DNA of 41,376 nucleotides from Symsagittifera roscoffensis (lineage: Eukaryota; Xenacoelomorpha; Acoela; Convolutidae): NCBI RefSeq assembly GCF_963678635.1, contig NW_026971670.1:1-41376 (forward strand), given 5' to 3'. The position numbers and the translations under genes are program-made. Shown here piece after piece: positions 30,376 through 40,600 of the stretch (its first letter is position 1; every line of letters starts with the position of its first letter). Below the pieces are notes generated by a model, which was not told where the DNA came from, did not search any database, and saw nothing but the letters and a program-made list of their open reading frames with translations.

Positions 30376-31790
30376 GGCCGCTCCCTATTCCTAGATTCGT
30401 AGTTCGTTCTCGAATTTTGCTGGGCCCCGGCATAGCTGCCTGCACCATCTCCATCATTCACCTGGCGTGAACGCTCCCTTGGGTTGAAACGCTCCTCTCG
30501 ATTGCTCCCATTTAAGATCTCATCAAGCTTCCGCATCATTATGTCAGATTTGGCATCTAACCTTTTTTCCAGGCTGGTCATCGTATGAGCGTAAGTAGTA
30601 TCATGATCGTTCAACAATCGCTGGATCTCTCTAGTCATACTAGCTACCCTTTCCTCTGACTCCTTGCTTGCCTGTGCCAAGCTCTCCGCCAGATATTGAT
30701 CGGTGTTGAGAATCAATCGAGCCTGATCAACTCTCGCCTGCGATTTCACGTGCGCCAGTTCATCTCTCAAATTCTCTCGACCCTGGTGAGCTCTCTCGTC
30801 AACTTGATCTATTCTTTTAGTCATGTCTCGTCTCAGTTCATCCAGACCAGTCATTACGCCAGCAAACATGTCACTGATATCGCCAGCTGCCCCCAACGGC
30901 GGGGTTAGCCCCAAAGAAGATGAGGTCAACTGCGGCTGCAGTCTGGTACTTGATGACGCACCGCCTTTTTGTTTGCCCATTGACGTCATCAATCTGTCGA
31001 ACGTCGCGGACACTCTCAGGGTTATCCCATCAGACATAGGCCTGGTCGGTGAAGTGGTCAACGCCTTCCTGCTCATGTCGTCCCTCGGGCACGGCGTGAA
31101 GTTCACATCCGGGTGTGTTATCTCCGGGTGGTCATAACTAGAGGATAGACCTTCGGTTTGTAGTGACGCCATGCGCTCATCGTACAAAGACTTTCAACTC
31201 TTCTTTGCCTTCGAAACCGTTTGTTCTTCACTCGGACTTATACTCGACATCATCGCGTTGTTGCTCTGTTTGGCCAGAGATGAGTGTGTACTCGTCGGAT
31301 ATGAAGGTTCTTTTCTCCACTTATGACTCTTAGTCTCTGACTTGGACATTCCCCTGAACAATACTTCTTCTCGAGGCTCGACCTCGGAACGCTCCGAGGC
31401 CTCCTCTGTCCTCTCGACTTCCTCCCGCTCGAGGTCCTCGTTTGGCTCAAAGTCGGGTCGAATGAGCGTTCGTTCCCCTTCGTCAAAGGGGTCCACAACC
31501 GTCCCGCTTGCCGGTCCGGCCTCGGAGCTTCGCATTTGATCGCCATCGAGGTTCTTCTCGCTTCTTAGTTTCATTTCGCTCACTGAAAGATCAGCTTGAC
31601 CTTTAGTCGATCCGTTATCAGCAAAAAAGTCTGAAACGCTGCTAAACGAAGATTGGCTACGCCTAGTTCTAAACTTTCGCGTACTTCCCTTGCTCAGCCT
31701 GGGAATCTTAGCAGACACTCCTAGCGAGTCTCTGCGCTGCATACTTCGTAATAAATAACAATATTTGTACAATTTAATGGCAATGTACAC
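30285..31790 (-). pseudogene. gag: Gag N-terminal region with coiled coil, one in-frame stop
   Basis: Frames 31790-31194 and 31187-30285 are the same frame, separated only by TGA 31194-31196. ATG 31790 gives a start. The first part is basic, then acidic (EPNEDLEREEVERTEEASER), with Ser-rich sequence. The second has a proline-rich patch, a coiled coil (LDELRRDMTKRIDQVDERA; later SLEKRLDAKSDIMMRKLDE) and an Arg/Gly-rich end. Such extended N-terminal regions are not standard for Gag, but their place before the capsid domain fits. The stop may be a point mutation, or translation may begin after it. Confidence 0.65.
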
Positions 31791-32188
31791 GTACCTTAAT
31801 TAAGTTCAAGTTAATTTACTTAACGCTGCCTACTCGTCTCGTAAATATCAAAAATGTCTCTTAGATTTCTGAATGACAATATTAGTGACTCAGCTAAAGT
31901 TACACATAGGGCCTACTCAGTATTGATATAATGCTAACTCAACCCCGTTGTACAGTATAACAGTATCACAAAAATTTCACAAGATATGATCAATACACAA
32001 AACACAATTGATAACCAAATAAGAATGTCCTATAGGTGACAGCGACCTTTCGTCAGTATCAATTTACCGCCACACTCTTATCAGATCACTGCTCTGTTAA
32101 AAATAAACAATCTTTTGTAAAAAGGCAGTGATGATTCAGGAACAGATAAATAAAACCTAGTCTTAAAGAAAAAAGACTTCCCTCAATC

Positions 32189-32515
32189 GGAACACTCCAA
32201 AAGAACGAAGCCCAGGACACACTGTCTTCTCAAGTGAGTGTGTACTTGCCTAATACACTCACCGAGGACTTCTTTTAGGAGTCCTGCGATTGACCGAACT
32301 TTCCTACTAAGTAGCTCAAGGCAACCTCTGATCGAAAATTTTCTAAAGTCTATGAAAAAGCCCCCCCACACCCGGAACGCTCCAAGTGCACGAGAGCAGG
32401 GAACAACTTTTCTTCTCAAGTGAGTGTGTATTTGCCTAAAACACTCACCGAGGTTTTCTTCTATTCGTTCCCGGATTGCCCGAACTTTCCTATCAAGTAG
32501 CTCAAGGCAACCACA
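32189..32515. repeat. Two-copy tandem repeat, period about 185 bp
   Basis: The sequence CTTCTCAAGTGAGTGTGTA occurs at about 32225 and about 32410, flanked in both copies by matching blocks: GGAACACTCCA / GGAACGCTCCA before, CACTCACCGAGG and CGAACTTTCCTA, then AAGTAGCTCAAGGCAACC after. The copies have diverged by several substitutions and small indels. Confidence 0.85.
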
Positions 32516-32725
32516 CAATCAAAATCACAACCGAAAAGAAAAAAAAATTTGTTTCGGGTACTTCTGATACACCCGACCTAGAATCCAAAGATGATCACAA
32601 ATTTCCGGGTCAAGTGGGCTCCTGTGATCCTAATATGCACGCCAAAAATCCTAATACGATCCTAATTAAATGGATATTTTCCGTTTCTCGAATTGCCACA
32701 GAAGGTTTCCTCAAGTTTCTAACAA

Positions 32726-33103
32726 GGAGGGTTGTTAAGAGGTTTAAGTCACTCCGGAGGGTTACTCCGGAGGGTTGTTAAGACACTTAGCTTACTTCGG
32801 AGGGTTACCTCGGAGGGTACCTTAGCCACCCAAGTGACTTCGGAGGGTTCCTCTTCACTCACTAAGGAGGGTCAATAAGAGGCTTAATATGCTCCGGAGC
32901 GTTATCTCGGAGGGTTCTTTCAAAATTTTCAAATTTTTGAACCTCACTTAGAAGGGTCTGCCATTAGCTTCAGAAAGCGTCAAAACAAGCTAAACGCTCT
33001 ACGGGAGTTTGTTTTAACTTCTTTGGAGGGTCCCGTGGAAAATTTCCACTAAGGAGCGTTGCTAGGGGGCTTAAGTCACTCCGGAGGGTTACTTCGGAGG
33101 GTT
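32726..33103. repeat. GGAGGGT motif cluster in the leader
   Basis: Eleven exact GGAGGGT heptamers in 378 bases (at about 32726, 32757, 32769, 32799, 32812, 32841, 32866, 32908, 33034, 33083 and 33097), plus variants GGAGCGT (two) and AGAAGGGT. Many are preceded by CTCC or CTTC, so ACTCCGGAGGGTTACT recurs. Two longer blocks (around 32745 and 33072) share TTAAGTCACTCCGGAGGGTT. Isolated further copies occur near 33563, 34266, 34611 and 34680, and inverted ones near 33160 and 33502. The spacing is irregular, so it is not a simple satellite. Confidence 0.85.
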
Positions 33104-34733
33104 CCCCAAAAATCAAGAAAACGGGTTGTTCTACCGCGGTAAAGTGTTTTGTGTTTTGGACCCTCCGAACCAACAAATTCTAAAAAAAAAATTCTTTTCC
33201 GAGATTATCAACCCAAAAAAGGTTGCGTTCCGGAAAAATGGTCAAAAAGGTCGACTTATGGTACCAATATTATCTCAATCGGTTGACCAGTCTTTGAGAA
33301 ATCGCCAAAAACGCGTTCGTCAAAATGTCCTTTTTTCACCACCTGTATAGGTTCTGAAAGACTTTTTCTGCAATTCTCAGTGAAAGTGCCCAAAAATAAC
33401 TAGAACGAGCGTAGTAGCCCCGTACGGCATTGGAATAATGCAAAAAACCATACGAAAATTGCTTTGGAAACAAAAATTTTGCCAATAACTATCAAATTTG
33501 GACCCTCCGATTCCTTCCTTTTCCAATCCTTAAGTCGTTAGCTCTATCCACGGAGCTGATCGGAGGGTTACTCAAAAATCTTTCTGGCAACCGAGCACGT
33601 TATGCTAGCACGCTCCTAACGCAAAAAATTGTTTTGCTCTAACTCTAAAAACTCAAAAACTCTATCCCCAAAACAGATTGACAAAATTCAGAAAATTATC
33701 AAAATTTTGATCGAAAAATTATCGTTTTTTCTAACTTCTACTGAGTCCTTCTTCACGAGGTTTCTTTAGTCAGGGGGATCGAACTACGTAGCTACTCCCT
33801 ATATAAAAGTTTTTTGCTGTTCGGGAAAGCTCGGATATCCAAAATTTTGGGGGTCTATTGTTTGGTCGAAAATCAGTAATTTTCGACAAAATTTGGGTGT
33901 TTCTTGGGTCTAAATAGAAGATAAGTAATATATAATAAGGATAATAATCTATTAGTAGTCGTTAATGAATTTTACTATACCCTCTTTTGCACCAAAATAC
34001 CCGAAATAAGACCCTTAACTCGGAAATTTGTGATCGATGGAGGTTACAATCGGACCGTGCCAATCGTGCCCCCCACCACTTAAGCTTTAATGAAATAGTA
34101 CCCGAACGATACTAAAATTGTTTCAACGATTCCCAACATTCGTTGTGGATGTTGTCCCTGATGTCCCTGTTAAGTGTGGCACACGTCGATCAGCTTGCCA
34201 CTCTACCCTCCGGTCACCGGCAAAATCACCATTAACGTGCTTAAACACTCAAATTACACTCGAGGGAGGGTACCCAACCCTTCACCAAAACGCACTATCT
34301 TTCTATCAGAAATGATATAAATCAACCTGAAACAACAAAAAATAGGAAGGTCAGATCACATCTCGTCCGGAAATAACATATAAACTGTCACTTTATGTTT
34401 TTTACTGTTTTTGGTCTTTTTTGTTTTCAAATAGATTTGTTTTAGGCTTTTTCCTGGTTATACACTATTTTTGTTTGGTTTTACGCTCTCTCTTTATTTG
34501 TTTTGGTCCCGGGACCTCGGGACAAGCGGGCTCATGACTTCCCACCTGACCCTCATGCCCCCGGAATTTTCGGTCTTAACTAAGTTAAAAAGCTAAATAG
34601 CACTAGGCGGAGGGTACGCACCCTTCCCCTAGTACATTAAAATTCCTTAAAGCCTCTAGCTCAGGCATACGCCCGGAGCGGAGGGTTCGTCGCTGAAACG
34701 CTTGCTGATCGTGATGGTCTTATGCTTTTAACA

Positions 34734-34752
34734 GGCCCACCCAGGAGCGCCA
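34734..34752 (-). promoter_or_regulatory. Candidate tRNA primer-binding site
   Basis: On the minus strand, 12 bases after the end of the 5' LTR, the sequence TGGCGCTCCTGGGTGGGCC begins with TGG, as a site complementary to a tRNA 3' CCA end should. I cannot say which tRNA. The 12-base gap is longer than usual (0-8), which lowers confidence. Confidence 0.5.
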
Positions 34753-34764
34753 TAAAAACGTCTA

Positions 34765-35647
34765 TGTAACATTCGCCCAAATACTACACAGCGACAAAGC
34801 GTAGAAAAAGTACCTATTAACGACTGGCAAGCGTCAGTTACCTTCATTCTACTCGTTTTTCACCGTCTCGACCTAGCCAGTTGATTTTTTGGTCTGTTTA
34901 GGGCTAAGTAAATAGTTACTATTTTTAGGCCATCAGTCAAACGACTTTTGATCAGCTTTCGTTTACATGCGAACACAACCACATAGCTGAGTCTCGGGTC
35001 CTCAGACTACGTGATTGCTATTAAAAACACGGCTCGGACATCCTATTTTGTTATGTTTTGTGTGACAGTTCTACATTAAATCCATTGGAGATGGATTGAC
35101 CCTTTCCTCTTTCTAGCTACTCATATTCTAAAATATCAAATTATACCGATGTTAATTCAAAGTTATATGGCATCAGAGTAGCTAAAAAGTTAGTTTACTG
35201 CAGTCCTTCAGCATATAACAGTCTCTGGGGGACCAAGCCTCCGCTTCCGTGTTCTTCTCGAGATAACGCTGTTATCTCTCCCAATTTGTGGCACGGGAGG
35301 GTTCCGCTGAATATCTCTTCCCCACTGAAGCCTTCTTTCCCACTATTTATCTCAGCTACAGGTCTTATCGTGCGTGATTGCCACGATGAGAGACTTCATT
35401 TTTCTCGTAATCTCGTACGACCGTTTTCCACTATATTTGCCGTTGTTCTGCTTCTTTCACTATATTTCGTCAAAATGGCCGTCTTTTTGTATTTCTGAGA
35501 AATATTCGTTTTCAATCGAATTTTTGAAAATAGAAATTCTAGAATATTCCTACCCTCCTTTGCAGCACTTTTTCGTTATTAAGGCCTTTAGTCGTCTTTT
35601 TCTGTCCCGCCGAAGGTTGCGCTGTGCCAATCCGGCAGAATGGCACA
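34765..35647 (-). repeat. 5' LTR of the retrotransposon
   Basis: 883 bp, read on the minus strand from TGTGCC (35647) to GTTACA (34765). It is the partner of 11589-12458, with about 38 substitutions and a 15-base insertion near 35020 relative to it. It would contain the promoter. A frame at 35374-35652 crosses into polymerase sequence by chance and is not a gene. Confidence 0.93.
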
Positions 35648-35650
35648 TCT
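35648..35650 (+). other. Target-site duplication, right copy (TCT)
   Basis: Immediately follows the LTR end GGCACA and matches 11586-11588. The codon TCT here is in the polymerase reading frame. Confidence 0.6.
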
Positions 35651-36122
35651 AAGTTAGGAAGAAAGAAGCTGGAGATTCTGAAGAATGAGAGAGAACTTTT
35701 ACAAAAAACAACTCTGAGCCCATTGAAAAGCTATCAAATCAACGGCAATCATTTAGCCACAATCAGCTTTTCAGTAACAAAACTTTTGTGGGACAAACCT
35801 ATGATAGTTGGTGCGACCATCCTAGACCTCGCCAAGCGTTTCATGATTGAGTTTCATTATCAAAAAATGAAACCGAATCTAAACTTGGAACTCCTTTACT
35901 CCGACACGGATAGTTTTCTTTATGCCATAAAAACTGATGACGTTTACCGAGACTTAGAGAAAATAAAAGCTGATTTCGACTTTTCAAATTAAGGTGAGGA
36001 CCATTTTTTGTTCGAGGATACCAACAAGAAAGTTGTGCTGAAGTTCAAAGACGAGACTGGTGGGAAGCCGATCAGAGAATTCATTGCCCTAAAACCGAAA
36101 TTATATTCGGTCTTCGTTAATG

Positions 36123-36449
36123 GTAAATAAATTTTAAACCTGCCTTCCACACCCATTCCTACCTTTTACAAAACAAAATAAACACCACCAACCTCCCTCC
36201 TCCTGAATTTGTTGCATTGAACTATGGGCATTTAGATGATTTAGGCAACATTATACAATGTTGCCTAAATGTTCATTTATCTGACATCATAATCCTTCTC
36301 TTTTCCTCTTTTTTCATTTTAATTTAGAGTCTTCTGCTCTATTTTTGGTAAAATGAATCAAACTTCTTTTTGTATAAATTGAGTTGCTGAAGTGAAATGA
36401 AACTATCCCCTGCGTTGTAGAAAAGAAGAATAATTTTGCTTCTGTTTAG
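36123..36449 (+). other. Candidate spliceosomal intron in the polymerase gene
   Basis: The donor context is AATG/GTAAAT and the acceptor TTTTGCTTCTGTTTAG, with a clear polypyrimidine tract. Removing the 327 bases joins the two polymerase segments in frame (phase 1). The interior is AT-rich with stops in all frames. A small non-autonomous insertion is the alternative, but I saw no flanking duplication. Confidence 0.65.
36239..36270. repeat. Perfect 14-bp inverted repeat inside the intron
   Basis: ATTTAGGCAACATT, loop ATAC, AATGTTGCCTAAAT. The arms are fully complementary. It may be a hairpin in the intron or the trace of a tiny palindromic insertion. Confidence 0.8.
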
Positions 36450-37299
36450 AAGACACTCAAAAATTGAGTGCCAAAGGAATAAAACGTAGTGCAAAGAGAG
36501 AACTGGTCCACCAAACTTTCAGGAACACATTATTCACTGGAAAAACAATAAGAGTGTACAACTATAATATAGTTTCGAAAGGTCACACCAATATGACAGT
36601 GAAACAAAACAAACTTGCAACTTGCATTATCACCATTCGACTCAAAACGTTTTCTCCTTTTAGACGGAAATTCAACTGTACCCTTTGGCCATAAAGCCCC
36701 CGAAAAAAATGCTTTTGTAGAAGACATATACATGGACACCGAGGGGGCCAACTCATACAATGAAACTGATAACAGTTCTCCTGATTTTCAAATTCCGGGT
36801 TGGGGATTTTTACACCGCCCCTACTCAGAAACAGAGCTGCAAGAAGAAGAAGCTTTTAGTAGCCGAGTCCGTGAACGTCCCCCTATATATAACCCATTAT
36901 TTTTTTCTGAAGCTTCAGAAGAACGACCATCTAAAAAACAGCGCAAAGAAAACCAAAACAGTAAACATTCAATTCTGAAACATATATTTTCAGATGATTT
37001 TTATTGTTCATCCTTTTTATACTTCGACTTGTACATGTTTTAGTTTTTACCAATTTACAACAAATAAAATATTCGTATTGGGCGCAATTACTTTTTTAAC
37101 ATAAATAGCTTCAGGCAAATAAACTATTTGACGCAAACCAAGTGTTTAATCAAACAAATGTGTGAAATCCTTTGGTTGAGTTTCAATAACAAATTTTTAT
37201 TAGCATGACAAATCTTCGACGGAAAGAAAGAAAGCCAGGAAATGATATCCACATGAAACTAGGACGAAAAAGAAAAGTTCAGGAACAGGACGATTAACT

Positions 37300-37620
37300 T
37301 TAATTATCGCGGGAAAAGGGACCGCTTTAAAAGGAATCAGAAGGAATTATAGTATCGGGTCCCGGTTGTTAACCTCAGCTTAACAAGATCCTAAGGAGTA
37401 GGTCATTTATTTTAGGGGTGGGAGCCTGCGTTCATTTACAAAGTCCTAGGATAGGGGTCCTCCAAACTATTAAGGACCCCTTTCCTAGGATTTTGCTTTA
37501 CGTGAGGATCCCCCTCCTTAGGAAGGAACCCCTCCCCCCTTAGGATCCGGGACACGATACAATACTATTAGCAGGGCTAAGCTCTAAACAAAAGTGCAAA
37601 AATTCAGCCTGTATTTTTTT
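37300..37620 (-). repeat. Right terminal inverted repeat of the Polinton
   Basis: The core 37352-37560 is the inverted partner of 936-1142. Similarity continues inward (AATCAGAAGGAATTA against TAATTCC-type sequence near 1150) and outward (AATACTAT after 37560 against GTAGTATT before 936). The outer end is not sharply defined. 37044-37299, between the polymerase stop and this repeat, contains nothing I can identify. Confidence 0.75.
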
Positions 37621-40600
37621 TCAAACATTGTTTTTAAGCATTAGGAAGTTTTTGCAACAAAACATAAATATTGTTTACTGATTTTGTAACTGCAATTTTG
37701 CAGTAGTAAGTCTTTCAACCATGTAAAAAAAGTTTATAGAGCAATTTTTATATATGAAAACTGTATGACAAGGAGTTTTCATTTTTTGATTCTGATAATC
37801 TACAAAAAGAACAATAATGGTTTTCTTTTTTTGATTTTTATATGCTTGAAAATATCGATGGAGTTTTCAATTCGTGCAGTTACTATCATCAAAAGACGAG
37901 CCAAAGTCTAAATAGTTTCATATGCTTGTTGATACCCTCTAATCAATAATTCTGGCTTTAGCTTCATTTGAGTCTAAATTAAGCGTATGACTGCCAAACA
38001 AACGTTATTTACTCTAAATACTTTAGAATGGCTTATAATTTCAGATAAGTCCCACAAAAAACTGCATTAAACAAAAAACCCTGGAACGATTTGAAACACT
38101 ACGACAGTACTGACAGATACTAACAGGTGCTTCAAGCTTGAATGCATTTTTTTCTGCGAGTTTTTAATGCGTGCTAATCAATTCAGTAATTTTAAAAGCG
38201 CGGTTGCCGAAGACTTTCTAAGATTTTTTTCAAGTAGACTCACTACCGAAAAATCTTTTAGAGGATGTCAAAAACTAAAAACATCCGTGGTGCACAATAT
38301 TCTACGAGTTGTTCAATCTTTGCTTTCCATCCAACCACGCTGGGTGAGTGTTACATGACACTACAGGAGAAAGGACACTACAGAAGAATTTCGACCATAG
38401 CGACTTAAAGTTGTCATGGCTAATGCTCAGGATACCTTACAATTTAGCTATGATTTTTCGGTTCCCAAGCTTATCACCTTGCGTTTTTTCAACCCCTTTT
38501 TTCTCGACCCCCTCTTATATAACCCAGAACTAGAAAACCCCACTACAATTTAACGCATTTTTACTAGCAATTGTTAGAATCAAAGCAAAACTTACTTGAA
38601 AGGAATTCGGAACCATAGAGTCGGTAAACATCAAAGCTTTGATTGCAAAAATTTTGGCGTCTTTGAACAAAATAACATCCAAGCTGCTATGTAGGGTTTA
38701 GATTTGAACAGAAATGACATTGCCGCTAGTCTAGACTTTGATATGAATTTGAAAACCATTCAGATCGGCATGATGCAAATTAATAATCAAAATTCATTAT
38801 GTTTCTCCAAAATTGAACTTGATCTTGAAACTTTTCTTGCTAATAATAGGTGAATTCGCTAAATCTAAATGAATTATGGAATGAAAACTGGCTGTGACCA
38901 AAACTTTGATCGATCTTATCTAAGCTCTTTCAAATAGCAAGCAATTTAAAGTAAAACTTAACTAATTTTTCGAACCATCTAAACTTTGTCAATTTTTTGA
39001 ACTGTCGGCATACAACTCAATGTCTAAAGAGTTTGCCAGCGCCTAGTCCCAACCTAGCATCCCACCAAAGGAGCGATTGTTCCGGTATTAAATTGCTAGA
39101 GACAGCATTTTTCAAATGCGAGTTAAGTCGATGCGTTTTTTTACGTCTCGGGGAGGCTGCAAGAAGACGTCGCCACAACCCATTTAAATTTTGTAAACCC
39201 TGATAAAAAAAACTGTAAATGCTAATAATTTGATAAGGCTATGAAGCAAAAACGCCGCCGAAAAAATACAACTGATATTAAGTGTAGCTTTGAAACTCCA
39301 ACCAGTAGATTAGAAGTCTCGCGTCCTTCCATCCTTACCACGGACGCTTGAACATCGGAAAACACGAGCCATTGAAAACGCAGAAAAAAACACTCTGATA
39401 TTTCTAAAGATACAAATTGCGATTGTAGCAAAGGTTGTACCGAATGAACAATTTTCATTAAAAAATTTTGTTAGGAAAACAAATAGATTCATACTATTAC
39501 ACTAAACTCACTTGCTCACTTGAGTGAAAACGGCAAAACATTATTTTAAAGAAAGTTTGATGCGAATAACAGTCAAAACATATCTTTACGATATCAGATA
39601 AAGCTAATCAATACAGGTAATGTAGTTCTATCCACGCTTTCCAGAATTGGAAGTAAACACTGTAGACAAAAATCATTAAAATAAAAAATAACTTTTTATT
39701 TTGAAAAACCAAATGATCGAATAACGTCAGCTCTGCTTGCGTAGTAATTGACATTTTTGATTTTTTTAAAGTATGAAATGAGCTGATCCAAACATCAGTA
39801 AATATTCTAAAAGTTGAAGAAAATTGTTCTAAAAGCATGTTTTAGGCAACCAACCTTAGGATATCATTGAGTTACCGATGTTTTTGAATAACAACAAGAT
39901 TGGGTACTGACACCAAAAAATTTCGGATTTGAATTACACAAATGTCTAATTTACACTCAAAACCTAAAAAAAAATCAAATAAGTTTTTCTCAAAGCGAAT
40001 AATGTTTTGAAAGTTTTTTCAAATTTCAGAATCAAAAATAGGGCTGTATGATAATATCACTCTTAAAAACCGCACTAGCTTTTTTGGATAGTCCAAATTG
40101 GCTGTAAAACCAAAAAAGAACCACGCTAGATAGTTTCTTCCCGCTCTCCAATAACAAAACAACAAAATTTTCCAATAAAAATAAAACAAAAAATAAAAGC
40201 AAAATAGTAGTTTGAAAAACTGCAGCAAATATATTTGAATCAATTTCATCGGCCGAATGAAAAAAAGTTTGATGGTATGAAATAGCATCAGAAACCTTCT
40301 AGTCAAGAGTCAGATGGAAGAACCAATCAGCTTGCTGTGACTTACAGGCAAGGGAATATATACACTTTAAGACATCAGATATAGAAAATGGTCGAACTAT
40401 TCCAATTGGTAGATAGAAATTATTTGAAAAATGAGCATAAAAACAGAACATTTGCTTCCTTTTAATAGACAAGGGATGCTGCGAATCCGCAAACACAAGC
40501 GAGAAAACGATAAAGGGTGCTTTGAACGCACAAAAACGCAAAAATTTTCGCTTACTTGATTTCCGCATATAATATTTTTTGAAGGTTGTGAGCTGAAGGC

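Larger units (their letters stand above)
31791..34764 (-). other. Long untranslated leader of the retrotransposon
   Basis: About 3 kb between the 5' LTR and gag with no substantial open frame in the element's direction. It holds the candidate primer-binding site, a cluster of GGAGGGT motifs (32726-33103) and a two-copy tandem repeat (about 32189-32515). Such a leader is long for an LTR element and could carry packaging, dimerisation or internal ribosome entry signals; that is inference. Confidence 0.6.
11589..35647 (-). mobile_element. Giant (about 24 kb) Ty3/gypsy-type LTR retrotransposon
   Basis: Two direct repeats of 870 and 883 bp with TG...CA ends flank a 22.3-kb interior whose genes all read on the minus strand: gag, aspartic protease, RT with a YVDD box, RNase H and a DDE integrase after RNase H, which is the Ty3/gypsy order. 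Downstream of pol lie an acidic ORF, a macro-domain ORF and about 8.8 kb of extra coding sequence. The element interrupts the polymerase gene of a Polinton and is flanked by TCT. About 38 LTR substitutions imply a moderately old insertion. Most ORFs carry one-base breaks, so autonomy of this copy is doubtful. Confidence 0.92.
35648..37043 (+). pseudogene. Protein-primed family B DNA polymerase, 3' part
   Basis: Polymerase sequence resumes in frame right after the LTR. It contains KPMIVGATILDLAKRFMIEF and motif C YSDTDSFLY (about 35898-35924), then TDDVYRDL. A TAA at about 35990 breaks the frame. The segment EFIALKPKLYSVFVN leads to a GT-AG intron (36123-36449), after which the C-terminal region continues (LSAKGIKRSAKRELVHQTF). 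A frameshift near 36615-36640 leads to the last part, LSPFDSKRFLLLDG, and a Glu/Ser-rich tail ending at 37043. Together with 9410-11588 this is one gene split by the retrotransposon. Confidence 0.88.
880..37620 (+). mobile_element. Degraded Polinton/Maverick (adintovirus-like) element
   Basis: Inverted repeats near 936-1142 and 37352-37560 bracket a single-direction set of Polinton hallmark genes: packaging ATPase with a Walker A motif, retroviral-type integrase, penton-like and major capsid proteins, an adenain-like protease remnant and a protein-primed family B DNA polymerase. Without the nested retrotransposon it is about 12.7 kb, at or below the usual size of about 15-20 kb. Almost every gene has frameshifts or in-frame stops, so it cannot encode a working set. 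The outer boundaries are approximate because the repeats fade, and I could not identify the expected 6-bp target duplication. Confidence 0.88.

Noticed and set aside
32726-33103. GGAGGGT cluster as telomeric DNA or a CRISPR array
   Set aside because: Spacing is irregular, repeats are only 7-12 bases and it sits within a retrotransposon leader in an animal-type genome.
34734-34752. Assigning a specific tRNA to the primer-binding site
   Set aside because: Only the TGG start and the position support it; matching to a tRNA needs a tRNA set I cannot search.
11589-35647. The two 870-883-bp repeats as a duplication of Polinton sequence
   Set aside because: They have TG...CA ends, flank a complete retrotransposon interior and interrupt the polymerase frame exactly, so they are LTRs.
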